Shown: positions 46,766 through 56,502 of the stretch, in pieces
Layout of the letters: every line of letters begins with the position of its first letter
Numbering within the stretch: the first letter of the stretch is position 1
Source of the DNA: DASTFY01 sp963813375
GTDB taxonomy: Bacteria; Actinomycetota; Acidimicrobiia; Acidimicrobiales; Ilumatobacteraceae
DNA: 64,000 nt
NCBI GenBank assembly: GCA_963813375.1
Contig: CAWEYT010000020.1
Span: forward strand, 62,001-126,000
Direction: 5' to 3'
Made by a program: the position numbers and the translations under genes
The notes under the pieces: generated by a model
The model's input: the letters and a program-made list of their open reading frames with translations, nothing else
Database searches by the model: none
Told to the model about the DNA's origin: nothing

Positions 46766-49700
46766 CGGTCAGCAGCGCCTGGGGCTGGAGCCCGAGGGCC
46801 ACGCGGAGCTGATCGGCGTTGAGGTCGGACAGCGAGCTCGACGTCGGCAGCACGAGATCGGCGATGTGCCGCTTCCCGGCCACGACCTCCTCGACCCGCT
46901 CGTCGACCGTGCCCGGGCACACGAGGCGGTGGGAGACCACGGTGCGGGTCTGGCCGATGCGCCAGGCCCGGTCCCTCGCCTGGTCCTCGACGGCCGGGTT
47001 CCACCAGCGGTCGTAGAGGACGACGTGGCTGGCCGCGGTGAGGTTGAGCCCGGTCCCGCCGGCCTTCAACGACAGGACCAGTGCGCCCGCTCCTTCGCCG
47101 GCCTGGAACTCCGCCACCATCCGGTCCCGCACGCCCCGGCTGAGGCTGCCGTCGTAGCACGACACCGGCGTGCCGGTGACCTCGGTGAGGTGCGCGGCCA
47201 GCTTCCGGCCCCACTGGGCGAAGTGGGTGAAGATGAGGATGCGCTCGCCGGCCTCGAACACCGCGGCGACGATCTCTTCGAGCCGGGCCAGCTTGCCGGA
47301 CCTCCCGGCCAGCGGCTGGCCGTCGTCCTGGTAGGCGGCGGGATGGTTGCAGATCTGCTTGAGCGCGGTGATGGCGGCCAGGATCGCCCCCTGGCGCTGC
47401 TCCCGACCCACGTCCGCGGTGTCGGCTACCAGCCCGTCGAGCACCGCCTGGTAGAGGCCGATCTGCTCGGACGTCATCGTGCAGTGGTCGAGCTCGTCGA
47501 TGCGGTCCGGCAGCTCGGCGGCCACCTCCGGCTCGGTCTTGGTGCGCCGGAACACGAGGATCCCGTTGAGGGCCCGTAGCGCCGCCTCGCCCTCGCCGGC
47601 CATCTGCGCCACGAAGGCCGGCCTGGTGCCGACGAGTCCGGGGTTGGTGAAGTCGAGCAGCGCCCAGAGGTCCCCGAGGCCGTTCTCGATCGGTGTGCCC
47701 GTGAGGACCACCCGGGTGCGGGCGGGCAGGCGGCGGAGTTGCTGCGCGGTCTCGCTGGCGGGGTTCTTGATGGCTTGCGCCTCGTCCAGGACGATGCGGT
47801 CCCAGGTCCGCTCGGCCAGCGCGTCGACGTCGCGCACCGCGGTCCCGTAGGTGGTGATGACCACGTCGGCGTCGGCCACCTCCGCCTCCAGCTCGTCGGC
47901 GGTGGCTCGCGAGGCGCCGTGGTGCACGACGACGCGCAGGCCGGGCGTGAAGCGGGCCGATTCGGCGGCCCAGTTGCCGACCACGGCAGGAGGCGCGATC
48001 ACGAGCACTGGCCCCTCACCGACCGTCCGGGCGATGTGGGCCAGCACCGTCGGCGTCTTGCCCAGCCCCATGTCGAGCGCCAGGCAGCCGCCCAGCTCCG
48101 CGGCGTCGAGGAACGCCAGCCAGGACAGGGCTTCGGCCTGATAGCTCCGCAACTCGCCGGTGAAGCCGGGTGGCTTCGTGATGGGCTCGTCGGCCACGAC
48201 TTGGGCCCGCTCGAAGAGCTCGGTGGCCCAGCCCGCCCCGCTGAGCGCCACCCGCCCGAACGGGGACGGCTCGAGGCCGAGGCCGAGGCGCAGGATCTCG
48301 GCCCCCGAGAGCTGCGTGGTCTTGGCCCGTTCGGCCAGCGCGGCGGCGGCCTCCTTCAGGTCGACCCGATCGAGCTCCACCCACCGTCCGCGGGCCTGGA
48401 CGAGAGGTCGGGCCTCGGCGGCCAGCCGGGTGATCTCCGCCGCGGTGAGCTCGACGTCGTCGAACACCACCGACCAGCGCACGTTGCTGAGCTGGTGGGC
48501 GCCGACGTGGGACTCGCCCGTCGGAACGCTGAACAGCTTGAGCGTCGGGCTCGGTCGGCGGCGCGACAGCGGCGGCACCCGCACCTCGAACCCTGCGGCG
48601 TCCAGCTCGGCGCCGTTGACGGTCATGAGCTCCCAGGCCTCGTCCTGGCTGAGCACGACCTGTCCGCGGCGCATCGCTCCGGGGCGGAGCAGGACCGGGA
48701 GGAGGCGTTCGAGCCTGACCAGCTCGTCGGACAGCGGTCGGGACGGCCCGCCGTCGCTGAGCGCGACCTCGATGGGCAGGAGCTGCCCGGTGGCCCCCGG
48801 GCCGAGCACCGACAGGAACCACGCGCCGCCCGCGTCCGGCGGCTCCATCTGCACGACGAGCCGGGGACGGCGCGGCGACGTCACGGACCGGGACCACACC
48901 TCGAGCCGGCGGGCCACCTGGCCGGCCGGACCGGCCGGCACCCGGAACGACGACCCGTCGAGCCTCGTGGTGAACGCCTCTGCGATCGCCGCGGTCGTCG
49001 TGGTCGTCGGGGGAGGTGCCGGCAGCTCCAACCGGCCGGCCGCCTCGCTGACGATGGCGTCGACGACGGCCGTCATGACGGCCAGCACGGTCGCTCGCGG
49101 GGTGGCCGGGGCCAACACCACGACCGGTCCGGGCATGGCGGCGGCGAGTTGGTCCAGCTCGGCCTCGTCGACCAGGGCCGGGAGCCAGGTCACCGACGCC
49201 TCCTGTCCCCGGCCGTCGGCCGCCCGGGCGGTGCGCAGGGACGGGACGACGGCGCCGGCGGACACGAGGCGCACGGCCAGCAACGCGACCCGGCCCAGCC
49301 ACAGCACGCTGGGACCGACCTGGTCGCCGTGCGAGCCGCTGCCCACGTCCACCAGCCACCCGAGCGACTCCCGCACCGGGATGCTCAGCGCCTCGGCGCG
49401 TGCGCCCGACGGCAGCGGTACGTCAGCGTGCAGGTTCCATCCCACGGCCGGTCCGCCGACCGCCTCCAGGAGATCGGCGAGCTCGTCGTTGGTCGTCGAC
49501 ACGGTGCCCGGACCGCCGGCCCACACGACCACCTGGCCCGCGGACCACGAGGCCTGGAGCTGGACCCGGCCCATGACCTCGGCCAGGTCGGATGGCGACG
49601 CCGTGCCGTCACCCTCGGACAGCAGGGTGGCGACGGCCTGGAGCCGGGCCAGATCATCCTCGAAGTCGGCGACCACCCGCTCGCGCTCGGGCCCTCGCAG

Positions 49701-49864
49701 ATCGCGTACGGACGCCAGGTTCTCCTCGGTGTCCCGGATCAGGCGGTCGACGGTGTGCAGCCATCGCCCGGCGTCGCCTTCCAGGAGCCGCGCTGGTCAT
49801 CGGTGGCCCGTCCTTCGGCCACCGCCCAGGTCGCCAGCTCCATCTCTCGTGTGGCGTCGTGCAT
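46752..49864 (-). CDS. SNF2-family DEAD/DEAH helicase with extra N-terminal region, one frame change
   Basis: About 1037 residues if started at ATG 49864; the longest unbroken frame starts at 49676 (974 residues). The helicase core is in the last 500: ALDMGLGKTPTVLAHIA (motif I), IVLDEAQAIKNPAS (II), VVLTGTPIENGLGDLW (III), ILIFTHFAQWGRKL (IV), LVLSLKAGGTGLNLTAASHVVLYDRWWNPAVEDQARDRAWRIGQ (V-VI, in pieces). An SNF2-associated domain lies before it (LLRPGAMRRGQVVLSQDEAWELM). Upstream of 49676 the same frame stays helical (HTVDRLIRDTEENLASVRDL) and joins an ATG with MHDATREMELATWAVAEG if one base is added near 49791. It remodels protein-DNA complexes; RapA-like roles are possible. Confidence 0.88.
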
Positions 49865-50034
49865 CGATCGGCGCTCCCTGCGCCGCTCCCCACCGTCCAC
49901 CTGGACGGCAAGTCCGTCGCGTGGCGTCTCGGAGCTCGACCCGACCGTCTCCACCGCTCATCGGGAGCGGGACGCCAGACGGCCAGGATACCCGACCGAT
50001 GCCGATGTCGCGCGACCACCCGGTCAGCGTGCGG

Positions 50035-50322
50035 TCAGCGCCCCTCCACCAGGACGGCGAACCCGTCCGTGCTGCCCAGTCGCAGGCCGATGATCTCCTG
50101 GTAGGCCGGCGAGTCGTACCAGGCCCGGAAGGCCTCGCGGTCGGGGAACTCCAGCACGACCACCCGCTCACCCTTCGGCTCGCCCTCGACCGTCTCCGCC
50201 TCGTTGGTGGACACCCGCACCACCACGTCGTGGCCCGCCAAGGTGGCGCCCACCGCGGCGCGGTAGTCGGCGAGCAGGCCCGGATCGGTGATCGCGGCGT
50301 TGACGATGAGGTAGGTCGGCAT
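50035..50322 (-). CDS. DUF1330-family protein
   Basis: 95 residues, intact. TYLIVNAAITDPGLLADYRAAVGATLAGHDVVVRVS, then VVLEFPDREAFRAWYDSPAYQEIIGLRLGSTDGFAVLVEG: the ferredoxin-like DUF1330 fold with its typical S-x-E-Y block. These small proteins resemble monooxygenase/dehydratase dimer folds, with no assigned role. ATG 50322 was chosen over upstream in-frame starts since the domain begins right there. Confidence 0.88.
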   Translation of the reverse strand: MPTYLIVNAAITDPGLLADYRAAVGATLAGHDVVVRVSTNEAETVEGEPKGERVVVLEFPDREAFRAWYDSPAYQEIIGLRLGSTDGFAVLVEGR

Positions 50323-50423
50323 CGAATCGCCGAAGTCTGACAGTCGGAGTCCGGCAGTCGGACCTGGCAGTCGCGCCGCGGGCGGTCCGTCCTGAGCGGT
50401 CTCGCGGAGATGCGTTGCGGAAT

Positions 50424-51659
50424 TCACAACTGTGCTCCGCGAGACGTCGGATCAGGTCCTCCCGTCCCCGAGCCCATGGCCCGACCGATGACGGCGGCCG
50501 CGGCGGCCACGCCGGACGATGTCACCGGCGCGCCGATCGCCGCCAGTGCCGCCTCGACCGTGCCCAGGGTCCCGAGCACCATGGGCGGGTTGAGGTGCCC
50601 CATGTGCCCGATGCGGAAGCCCCGGCCCTCGTGCTCCCCGAGACCCACCCCGAGCGTGAGGCCGGCCTGTTCGGCGCAGACCGAGCGCAGACGGTCGGCG
50701 TCGACCGTCCCCCCGAGGATCATCGTGACCGAGTTGGCCCGGGCCGACGGATCGGTGATGTTGAGCTCGAGGCCGCCCGGCGCGCTCCAGGCCTCCACCG
50801 CCGTGCGCACCGCGTCGGCCAGGACGGCGTGGCGCCGCCATGCGGCTTCCAAGCCCTCTTCCTCGATCATGGCCAGCGCCTCGCGAAGGCCGAACAGGTG
50901 CGGGATCGGCGGCGTGCCGCAGTAGCGGAGGTAGTGCGGTTCGTCCGTGGCCCGCGAGGTCCAGTCCCAGTACCACGTGCGCAGATCGGCCGTCGCGTGA
51001 GCCTCCCACGCCCGCGGGCCGGCCCACACGAACCCCAGGCCCGGCGGCACCATCAACCCCTTCTGCGAGGCGCCGACGGTGACGTCCACCCCCCAGGCAT
51101 CCATCTCATACCGCTCGGAGCCGAGCGAGGCGATCCCGTCGACCATCAGCAGCGCCGGGTGATCGGTTGCGTCCATGGCGGCGCGGATGGCCGCGATGTC
51201 GTTGCGCACGGAAGTTCCGGTGTCGACGTGGGCCACCAGCACGGCCTTGATGAGGCGGTCGGTGTCGGCCGCGAGGTGTTCCTCGACCTCCGCGGGGTCG
51301 ACGGCGCCACGGTCAGGTGCGGAGAGCTCCTCGGTCTTCACGCCCGAGAAGGCGGCCATCTCGCCCCAGGCGCGTGCGAAGGGACCGGAGGCCAGCACGA
51401 GGATGCGGTCGCCTCGCGAGAGCGTGTTGCTGAGGGCCATCTCCCACGCGCCGTGGCCGTTGGCGACGGCGACGAACGCCCGTGCGGTCGTGCGGGCCAC
51501 GGCCGGCAGCCGATCCATCACCTCGTTGGAGACGTCGATGAGCTCGCCGCCGTAGATGTTGGGCATGGCCCGGTGCATGGCCGACAGGACACGGTCGGGT
51601 ACGACCGACGGACCCGGGATGGCCACGAGCTCGCGGCCGGCGCGGAGGGTGTCGTTCAC
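50424..51659 (-). CDS. Class V aminotransferase (alanine/serine-glyoxylate type)
   Basis: 411 residues, PLP enzyme. VAIPGPSVVPDRVLSAM at the N-terminus; LVLASGPFARAWGEMAA; VAHVDTGTSVRNDIAAIRAAM; LMVDGIASLGSERYEMDAWGVDVTVGASQKGLMVPPGL in pieces, with the PLP-Lys in SQKGL; HMGHLNPPMVLGTLGTVEAAL at the end, typical of AGXT/serine-glyoxylate aminotransferases. It makes glycine from glyoxylate with alanine or serine, or acts on a related amino donor. GTG start 51659; divergent from the GNAT gene. The last 25 residues (AAAAVIGRAMGSGTGG) extend beyond the domain. Confidence 0.92.
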   Translation of the reverse strand: MNDTLRAGRELVAIPGPSVVPDRVLSAMHRAMPNIYGGELIDVSNEVMDRLPAVARTTARAFVAVANGHGAWEMALSNTLSRGDRILVLASGPFARAWGEMAAFSGVKTEELSAPDRGAVDPAEVEEHLAADTDRLIKAVLVAHVDTGTSVRNDIAAIRAAMDATDHPALLMVDGIASLGSERYEMDAWGVDVTVGASQKGLMVPPGLGFVWAGPRAWEAHATADLRTWYWDWTSRATDEPHYLRYCGTPPIPHLFGLREALAMIEEEGLEAAWRRHAVLADAVRTAVEAWSAPGGLELNITDPSARANSVTMILGGTVDADRLRSVCAEQAGLTLGVGLGEHEGRGFRIGHMGHLNPPMVLGTLGTVEAALAAIGAPVTSSGVAAAAAVIGRAMGSGTGGPDPTSRGAQL

Positions 51660-51730
51660 AGCGCCGAGTCTGTCAGCCCGCCCTGCGATATCCGTTGGTC
51701 CGTTCCGGCGGCGCTCGGCAGACTCCCGTC

Positions 51731-52718
51731 GTGCCCGTCCTCGACCTTCGCCCGGTGACCCTCGAGCAGGTGGACGAGCTGTCCGCGCTCGCCAACCGGA
51801 CCGAGCAGTTCGAGGGCATCCCCCGCGTCCACACCGCCGACGAGCTGCGGGAGGACCTCGAGGCGCCCCACCTCGACGTGAGCGCTGACACCCGCGCCGC
51901 CTATCTGGACGGCGAGCTGGCCGGCTGGGCCTGGATCTGGAACCCACCGTCGGAGGTGATGCAGGAGCGGGCGTACCTCTTCGGCGAGGTCGACCCTGCG
52001 CATCGGGGGCAGGGCGTGGGTCGGGCGCTGCTGGAGTGGAGCATGAGCCGGGCGGAGGAGCGTCTGCGGGCACGCGACCACGACCTCCCTCGCTACGTGC
52101 GAGTGGACGCCTATGACTTCCTGGACGCCAACCACCGGCTGTACGCGCGGTTGGGGTTCGAGCCCATTCGTTGGTTCGAGGAGCTCGTGCGCCCGCTCGC
52201 GGACCTGCCGGCGGTGGTCGTTCCGGACGGCCTGGAGCTGCGCCCATGGCCCGACGACCGCGACGAGGAGCTGCGCGTCGTCCACAACGAGGCCTTCGCC
52301 GATCACTGGGGGTCCGCTCCCGCGGGGCCGTCCGAATGGCACGCCGCCACGACCGGCCACGGCGCCGGGGCGGATCTGTCCTTCGTCGCCGTGGACGAGG
52401 ACACGGACCGGGTCGTGGCCATCTGCCTCAACCACGCGTACCCGGAGGACGACGAGTTGACCGGCCGCCGTGAAGCCTGGATCGAGAGCCTGGGCACGGT
52501 CCGCGACTGGCGTCGGCGGGGCGTGGCCTCAGCCCTGATCGCGTCGTCGCTGGCGGCGTTCGCCGCGGACGGCTTCACCCACGCATTGCTCGGGGTCGAC
52601 AGCGACAACCCGACCGGGGCGGCCCACCTCTACCGGGCCCTCGGCTTCGAGCGCGCAGCGACGCTCGATCACCCACCAGATCGAGATCACCCCGCCCGAG
52701 TACCCCTCGCAGCCCTGA
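51731..52718 (+). CDS. Tandem GNAT N-acetyltransferase, one frameshift
   Basis: About 328 residues holding two GNAT domains. The first has GEVDPAHRGQGVGRALLEW (acetyl-CoA loop, residues 89-107) and ANHRLYARLGFEP; the second has LGTVRDWRRRGVASALIASSL and SDNPTGAAHLYRALGFER. The two-domain build resembles mycothiol synthase MshD and related proteins, but the acceptor is unknown. One extra C near 52664 would give the natural ending SITHQIEITPPEYPSQP with stop at 52718, directly before the convergent amidohydrolase stop. GTG start. Confidence 0.83.
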
Positions 52719-54014
52719 TCAGAGGCCGTAGAGGCGGGCGGCGTTGCCGCCCAGGATGAGGTCCTTGGTCTCCTCCGTGAGCGCCGGGTAGCCGTAGCGC
52801 TCCTGTGCCTCGGGCGTGATCTCGAAGGCCCGGAAGGCGTCGATCTGACCCTGGGGCGAGCCGTACCAGATCGAATCCGTCCCCCACAGGATGCGCTCGG
52901 GGCCCAGGTGGGCCAGCAGCTTGCCGAGCACGTGGCCGGCGCTGTCGAGGTCTCGGCTGAGGTTGAACCAGGTGCTGCCCAGCTCGGCGTAGACGTTCCC
53001 CGCAGGTCCGATGCCGGCGGCCCGGAGGCTGGCCAGGAAGCGGTCGACGCCGCGGAGCTGTTCCGCAGGCGCGTCCGCGGCGAACGGGCCTTCGGGCGCG
53101 GCGAGCTCCCAGCCCGAGTGGTACACGACGATGGTGGCGTCCGGATGGGCCGCAGCAGCCGGGCCGACGTCGGCCGGGGAGGCCGCAGCCGCCTCGCCGG
53201 CCAGCCCCTTGTGGACGGCGAGGATCGGCCGGCCGAGCGCCACCGCCTGGGCCAGCAGCGCGTCACCCCGCTCGTCGTCCAGCCGGTACTGGTCCGGGGT
53301 GTGGGTGTAGGTCTTCCAGGCCGCCACCGGGTAGGTCGCCACGTCGGCGGCCATGCCGTCGAGCACCGCCTCGAGAGAACCGCTGGCCGGGAAGACCGGC
53401 GCCTGGAGCAGGAGCCGCCGGTCGGGGCCGAGCTCGGTCAGCCGCACGCGGGCCCGCTCCATGATGTCGACGGCGAGGGGGCTGTCGCGCCCCGCGAACG
53501 GCAAGCCGGAGAGGACCCCGACGCGCGTGTCGCTCTGACCGAACACCAGGTCGAGGAACACGTCCTGGGTGAAGCACAGGCGAGGGTCGGGCCCGCAGTC
53601 GGCCTGGGGGAAGCCGCCGCCGAAGCCTCCGGTGTTGCGGTCGGGGTCGAGGAAGTGGAGCTGGACGTCCATGACGAGCCCGTCGCGGTCGAGCACGGAC
53701 GATGCCGCGGCCGGGTCCAGCGTCGTGGCCGTCGACGTGGCCGAGGTCGAGCTCGCGGCCGGCACGGCGAAGGTGGCGCTGCTCGGCGACTGGCCCCGGC
53801 TGGCCCGCTCCTCCGATGTGCAGGCGGCGAGCGCGGACAGCACCGAGGCCGATGCCGCCGCCGTGCGCAGCAGCTCGCGGCGTGACACGGCACCGCGCCG
53901 GACGAGGTCCTCCATCGCCCGCCGAGCGCGCCGAGCCGCTTCCTCCACCACCGGCGTGGCCGGCGGCGGGTCGTACTCGTCGCTGGACCGTGGACCGAGG
54001 TCGAGCGGGCGCAC
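52719..54014 (-). CDS. Exported amidohydrolase-family (Amidohydro_2) lipoprotein
   Basis: 431 residues. A twin-arginine-like SRRELLRTAAASASVLSALAAC with lipobox, preceded by an unusual 40-residue hydrophilic leader, then a TIM barrel: MDVQLHFLDP, LPFAGRDSPLAVDIMERAR, AAWKTYTHTP, ILAVHKGLAG, VVYHSGWELA, ILWGTDSIWYG. In the family the first strand carries a D/H-x-H metal pair; here it is Q-L-H, so one metal ligand seems changed. Members include decarboxylases and lactonases. The barrel ends at 52719 against the GNAT gene. Confidence 0.82.
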   Translation of the reverse strand: MRPLDLGPRSSDEYDPPPATPVVEEAARRARRAMEDLVRRGAVSRRELLRTAAASASVLSALAACTSEERASRGQSPSSATFAVPAASSTSATSTATTLDPAAASSVLDRDGLVMDVQLHFLDPDRNTGGFGGGFPQADCGPDPRLCFTQDVFLDLVFGQSDTRVGVLSGLPFAGRDSPLAVDIMERARVRLTELGPDRRLLLQAPVFPASGSLEAVLDGMAADVATYPVAAWKTYTHTPDQYRLDDERGDALLAQAVALGRPILAVHKGLAGEAAAASPADVGPAAAAHPDATIVVYHSGWELAAPEGPFAADAPAEQLRGVDRFLASLRAAGIGPAGNVYAELGSTWFNLSRDLDSAGHVLGKLLAHLGPERILWGTDSIWYGSPQGQIDAFRAFEITPEAQERYGYPALTEETKDLILGGNAARLYGL

Positions 54015-54039
54015 CGACCGACAGTCTGGTCCAACCCGC

Positions 54040-55551
54040 CTAGCAGGTGGGGGCGCCGATGGCCGGATCGGCGGGCGGTGCGGCGGCGTCCAGCATGTTG
54101 CCGACCAGCCAGCGGATGCGGACGATGTCGGGGTTCGCCGGCTTGATCACCGGCGGCACGAGCACGAGCGTCCTGGCACGGGACACGTCGACGAGGCTGA
54201 AGACGCGCACGAGGTCGCCCAACTTCTCGCGGGGGATGTCGGATCGGAACGCGCCTTCGATGGCGGACGCCAGGCCCAGGTAGTTGACGGCCAGGTCCGC
54301 CGGTGACGTCCCGCTGGCCACGGCGGCCAGCAGGCAGCGCTGGCGCTTCATCCGCGAGTAGTCCGAGTCCTTCTCCCGCGAGCGCACGAACGACAAGGCC
54401 ATGGGCCCGTTCATGGTCACGGGACCCGGTCCAACCGACGGTGCCTCTTTCGTCTGCCCGTCGATGTTGGGCACGAGGTGCACGTTGGTGGAGAGGTTGA
54501 CGGTGACGCCTCCGAGGGCGTCGATGATCCGCATGAAGCCGACCATGTCGACCAGGACGTAGTTGTCGATCGGGATGCCGAGCAGCTCGGCCAGCCCGCC
54601 CTTGACCGCCTGCGCCGGATCCAGCCCGAGCTCGGGATGGCCGGAGACGTACGTGAACAGGGCGTTGGCCAGGTCGTCGAAGCCGCCGGGGAAGCGGTCC
54701 CGCAGGGCCCCGGGAGGCATGGGCAGGTGCTGGAGGTTGCGGGGGACCGAGATGCTGGCCAGATCGCCGGTCTGGCGGTCGATGCTGACCACGATCATCG
54801 TGTCGGTGCGCAGGCCCCAGCGGTTCGGGCCGGCGTCGCCGCCGAGGAGCGCGATGTTCCATCGCCCCGGGGCGAGCGGCGGTGTCGTGGGGACGGTCGT
54901 CGGCGGGATGGTCGTCGTGGTGGTCGACGCGATCGGGGCCACGGTCACCGACGCCGTGGTGGTCGGTGCCGCGGTGGTGGTGATGCCGAGGTCGGCCAGG
55001 GGGCTCGGCTGAGCGACCTGGACGTCTCCCGATCCCGCGAACACGGTGTCGAGCAGCGTGTCCTGGCGCACCGTCACGAGCGCGAACACCGTGCCGGGCA
55101 GCAGCGCGGCGACCCCGACGGTCACCACGAGGAACGTGCCCGCGATGCGGGCGCCGCGTCGGCCGACCCGGGCGGGCCACGAGGCGAGGGCGGCGTCGGC
55201 GGCGGCCATGTAGCAGAACAGAGCCCAGGCCAGGCCGGCGACGCACAGGGCGCGCAGCGTGCCGGAGTCGACCGACCAGTCGACGAGCGTGGCGCGATCG
55301 CGCCGGGCCACCCAGGCGAGGCCGGCGACGATGGCCACGGTCGGGAGCCCGAAGAGGGCCGCCGCCCGCCAACGGCGTTGGATCGCCTGACCGGTCCCGG
55401 GCACGAGGGCGGAGGCGACGGCGCAGCCGAGAGCTCGGGGCACGGACCGGCGGGGTCGCCGTGCGGGCGCGACGACCTGGACGCTCCGCCCACCCGTAGA
55501 CCCCACTCTCGTGCGGGGATCCGGAGGACCCCACGGAGGGCTCTGCGCCAT
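54040..55551 (-). CDS. LytR-CpsA-Psr (LCP) family cell-wall ligase
   Basis: 503 residues. The N-terminal 200 residues have about four membrane segments (LFGLPTVAIVAGLAWVA, LRALCVAGLAWALFCYMAA, FLVVTVGVAALLPGTVFALV) and a Pro/Thr linker rich in TTT repeats. The LCP domain follows: RTDTMIVVSIDRQTGDLASISVPRNLQH, FMRIIDALGGVTVNLS, ALSFVRSREKDSDYSRMKRQ, with the conserved Arg/Asp residues. LCP enzymes move polymers such as arabinogalactan or teichoic acids from lipid carrier to peptidoglycan. A transmembrane region this large before the domain is more than the single helix usual in LCP proteins. Confidence 0.88.
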   Translation of the reverse strand: MAQSPPWGPPDPRTRVGSTGGRSVQVVAPARRPRRSVPRALGCAVASALVPGTGQAIQRRWRAAALFGLPTVAIVAGLAWVARRDRATLVDWSVDSGTLRALCVAGLAWALFCYMAAADAALASWPARVGRRGARIAGTFLVVTVGVAALLPGTVFALVTVRQDTLLDTVFAGSGDVQVAQPSPLADLGITTTAAPTTTASVTVAPIASTTTTTIPPTTVPTTPPLAPGRWNIALLGGDAGPNRWGLRTDTMIVVSIDRQTGDLASISVPRNLQHLPMPPGALRDRFPGGFDDLANALFTYVSGHPELGLDPAQAVKGGLAELLGIPIDNYVLVDMVGFMRIIDALGGVTVNLSTNVHLVPNIDGQTKEAPSVGPGPVTMNGPMALSFVRSREKDSDYSRMKRQRCLLAAVASGTSPADLAVNYLGLASAIEGAFRSDIPREKLGDLVRVFSLVDVSRARTLVLVPPVIKPANPDIVRIRWLVGNMLDAAAPPADPAIGAPTC

Positions 55552-55647
55552 GGCGGCACCAAGCGTAGCGAAGCCCGTTCCACACGTTCTGGTCAGCGTT
55601 CATCGCGCTCGGCGCGAATCCGGCTGACCAGAACGGGGGGTCGAAGC

Positions 55648-56334
55648 TCAGCCGGTCGTGGTGGCCGGTGCCTCGGTCGTGGGGGCTTCCGTCGTCGGCG
55701 ACTCTTCGTCGGCATCGTCGGCCTCGTCAGCGGACCGCTCCGGGCGGGTGGGGAGGGGGTTGCTGACCAGCTCGTCCAGCCGCTCTTCGAAGGCGGCGAT
55801 GTTGGCGTCAGCCTGCGCCTGCGTCAACCGTCCGGAGGTGACGTGCTCCTGCTCGTGGGTACGGAAGGCCTCGAGCATGGCGTCCTTGACGGTCTCGATG
55901 TCGACGCCCTCGGCCTCGGCGACCTCGGCGATGGTCTTGCCGTCACGCAACTGCGTGCGGAGCTCGTCAGTGGTGATGCCGAGCGCCTCCACGGCGGCGT
56001 CCAGGCTGAAGTGACCCCGGGCGAAACCTCCGTGCCCACCGTGCCCTGGCCCTCTCTCGCGGTCGGGGCGAGCCTCCGCGAGTGCGGCGATCACGGCGTC
56101 CGCCTGGGCCTGGGTGATCGTGCCGTCCTCGACCAGCGGCGCGAGGGCCTCCTGGACCCAGCCGCTCCGATCCTTCGTCTCGCTGTCGGTGGTGTCGGGC
56201 GCGCTGGTGTCGGGGGTCGTGGGAGAGGTCTGGGCCGAGGCCGCGCCGCCTCCACCCGTGAGGACCAGCCCGGCGCCCGCGCCCGCAGTCAGCCCGGCGA
56301 GACCTAGGGCGGCCAGCCCGAGTTGCTTCTTCAT
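55648..56334 (-). CDS. Secreted Asp/Thr/Ala-rich protein with helical repeat, divergent from response regulator
   Basis: 228 residues. Signal peptide KQLGLAALGLAGLTAGAGAGLVL, a Thr/Ser/Pro linker, two copies of a helical element around LVEDGTITQAQADAVIAALAEA and RLTQAQADANIAAFEERLDELV (T-x-AQAD-x-x-I), between them LGITTDELRTQLRDGKTIAEVAEAEGVD, and an acidic/Thr-rich tail (SPTTEAPTTEAP). AAGGAGCTACCCCTCATG fixes the start. A small secreted or envelope protein of unknown role; the LGIT...L-x-x-G-K-T-I-A-E-V-A block resembles the YckD/DUF2680-like secreted proteins. Its promoter region is shared with the response regulator, which may control it. Confidence 0.7.
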   Translation of the reverse strand: MKKQLGLAALGLAGLTAGAGAGLVLTGGGGAASAQTSPTTPDTSAPDTTDSETKDRSGWVQEALAPLVEDGTITQAQADAVIAALAEARPDRERGPGHGGHGGFARGHFSLDAAVEALGITTDELRTQLRDGKTIAEVAEAEGVDIETVKDAMLEAFRTHEQEHVTSGRLTQAQADANIAAFEERLDELVSNPLPTRPERSADEADDADEESPTTEAPTTEAPATTTG

Positions 56335-56407
56335 GAGGGGTAGCTCCTTCGTCGTGGGCGTCTCCGTCGGATGACGCTCCGATGGCATTGGCATCGTCGC
56401 GAGGGCC

Positions 56408-56468
56408 CGTAAGCGTGGGACCGACCGGGCGCAAGAAGGTCGTAAGACCGGCGCCGAGGGCTCTTACG
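56408..56468. promoter_or_regulatory. Repeated CGTAAG hexamers before the two-component operon
   Basis: CGTAAG at 56408-56413 and 56441-56446 and its inverse CTTACG at 56463-56468 lie in the 168-bp gap between the secreted-protein gene and the response regulator gene. Repeated short sites in a shared promoter suggest a binding site for the response regulator itself. Confidence 0.5.
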
Positions 56469-56502
56469 GACGTCTTGCCCGCGGGCCGTAGGGTCCGCGC
56501 CG

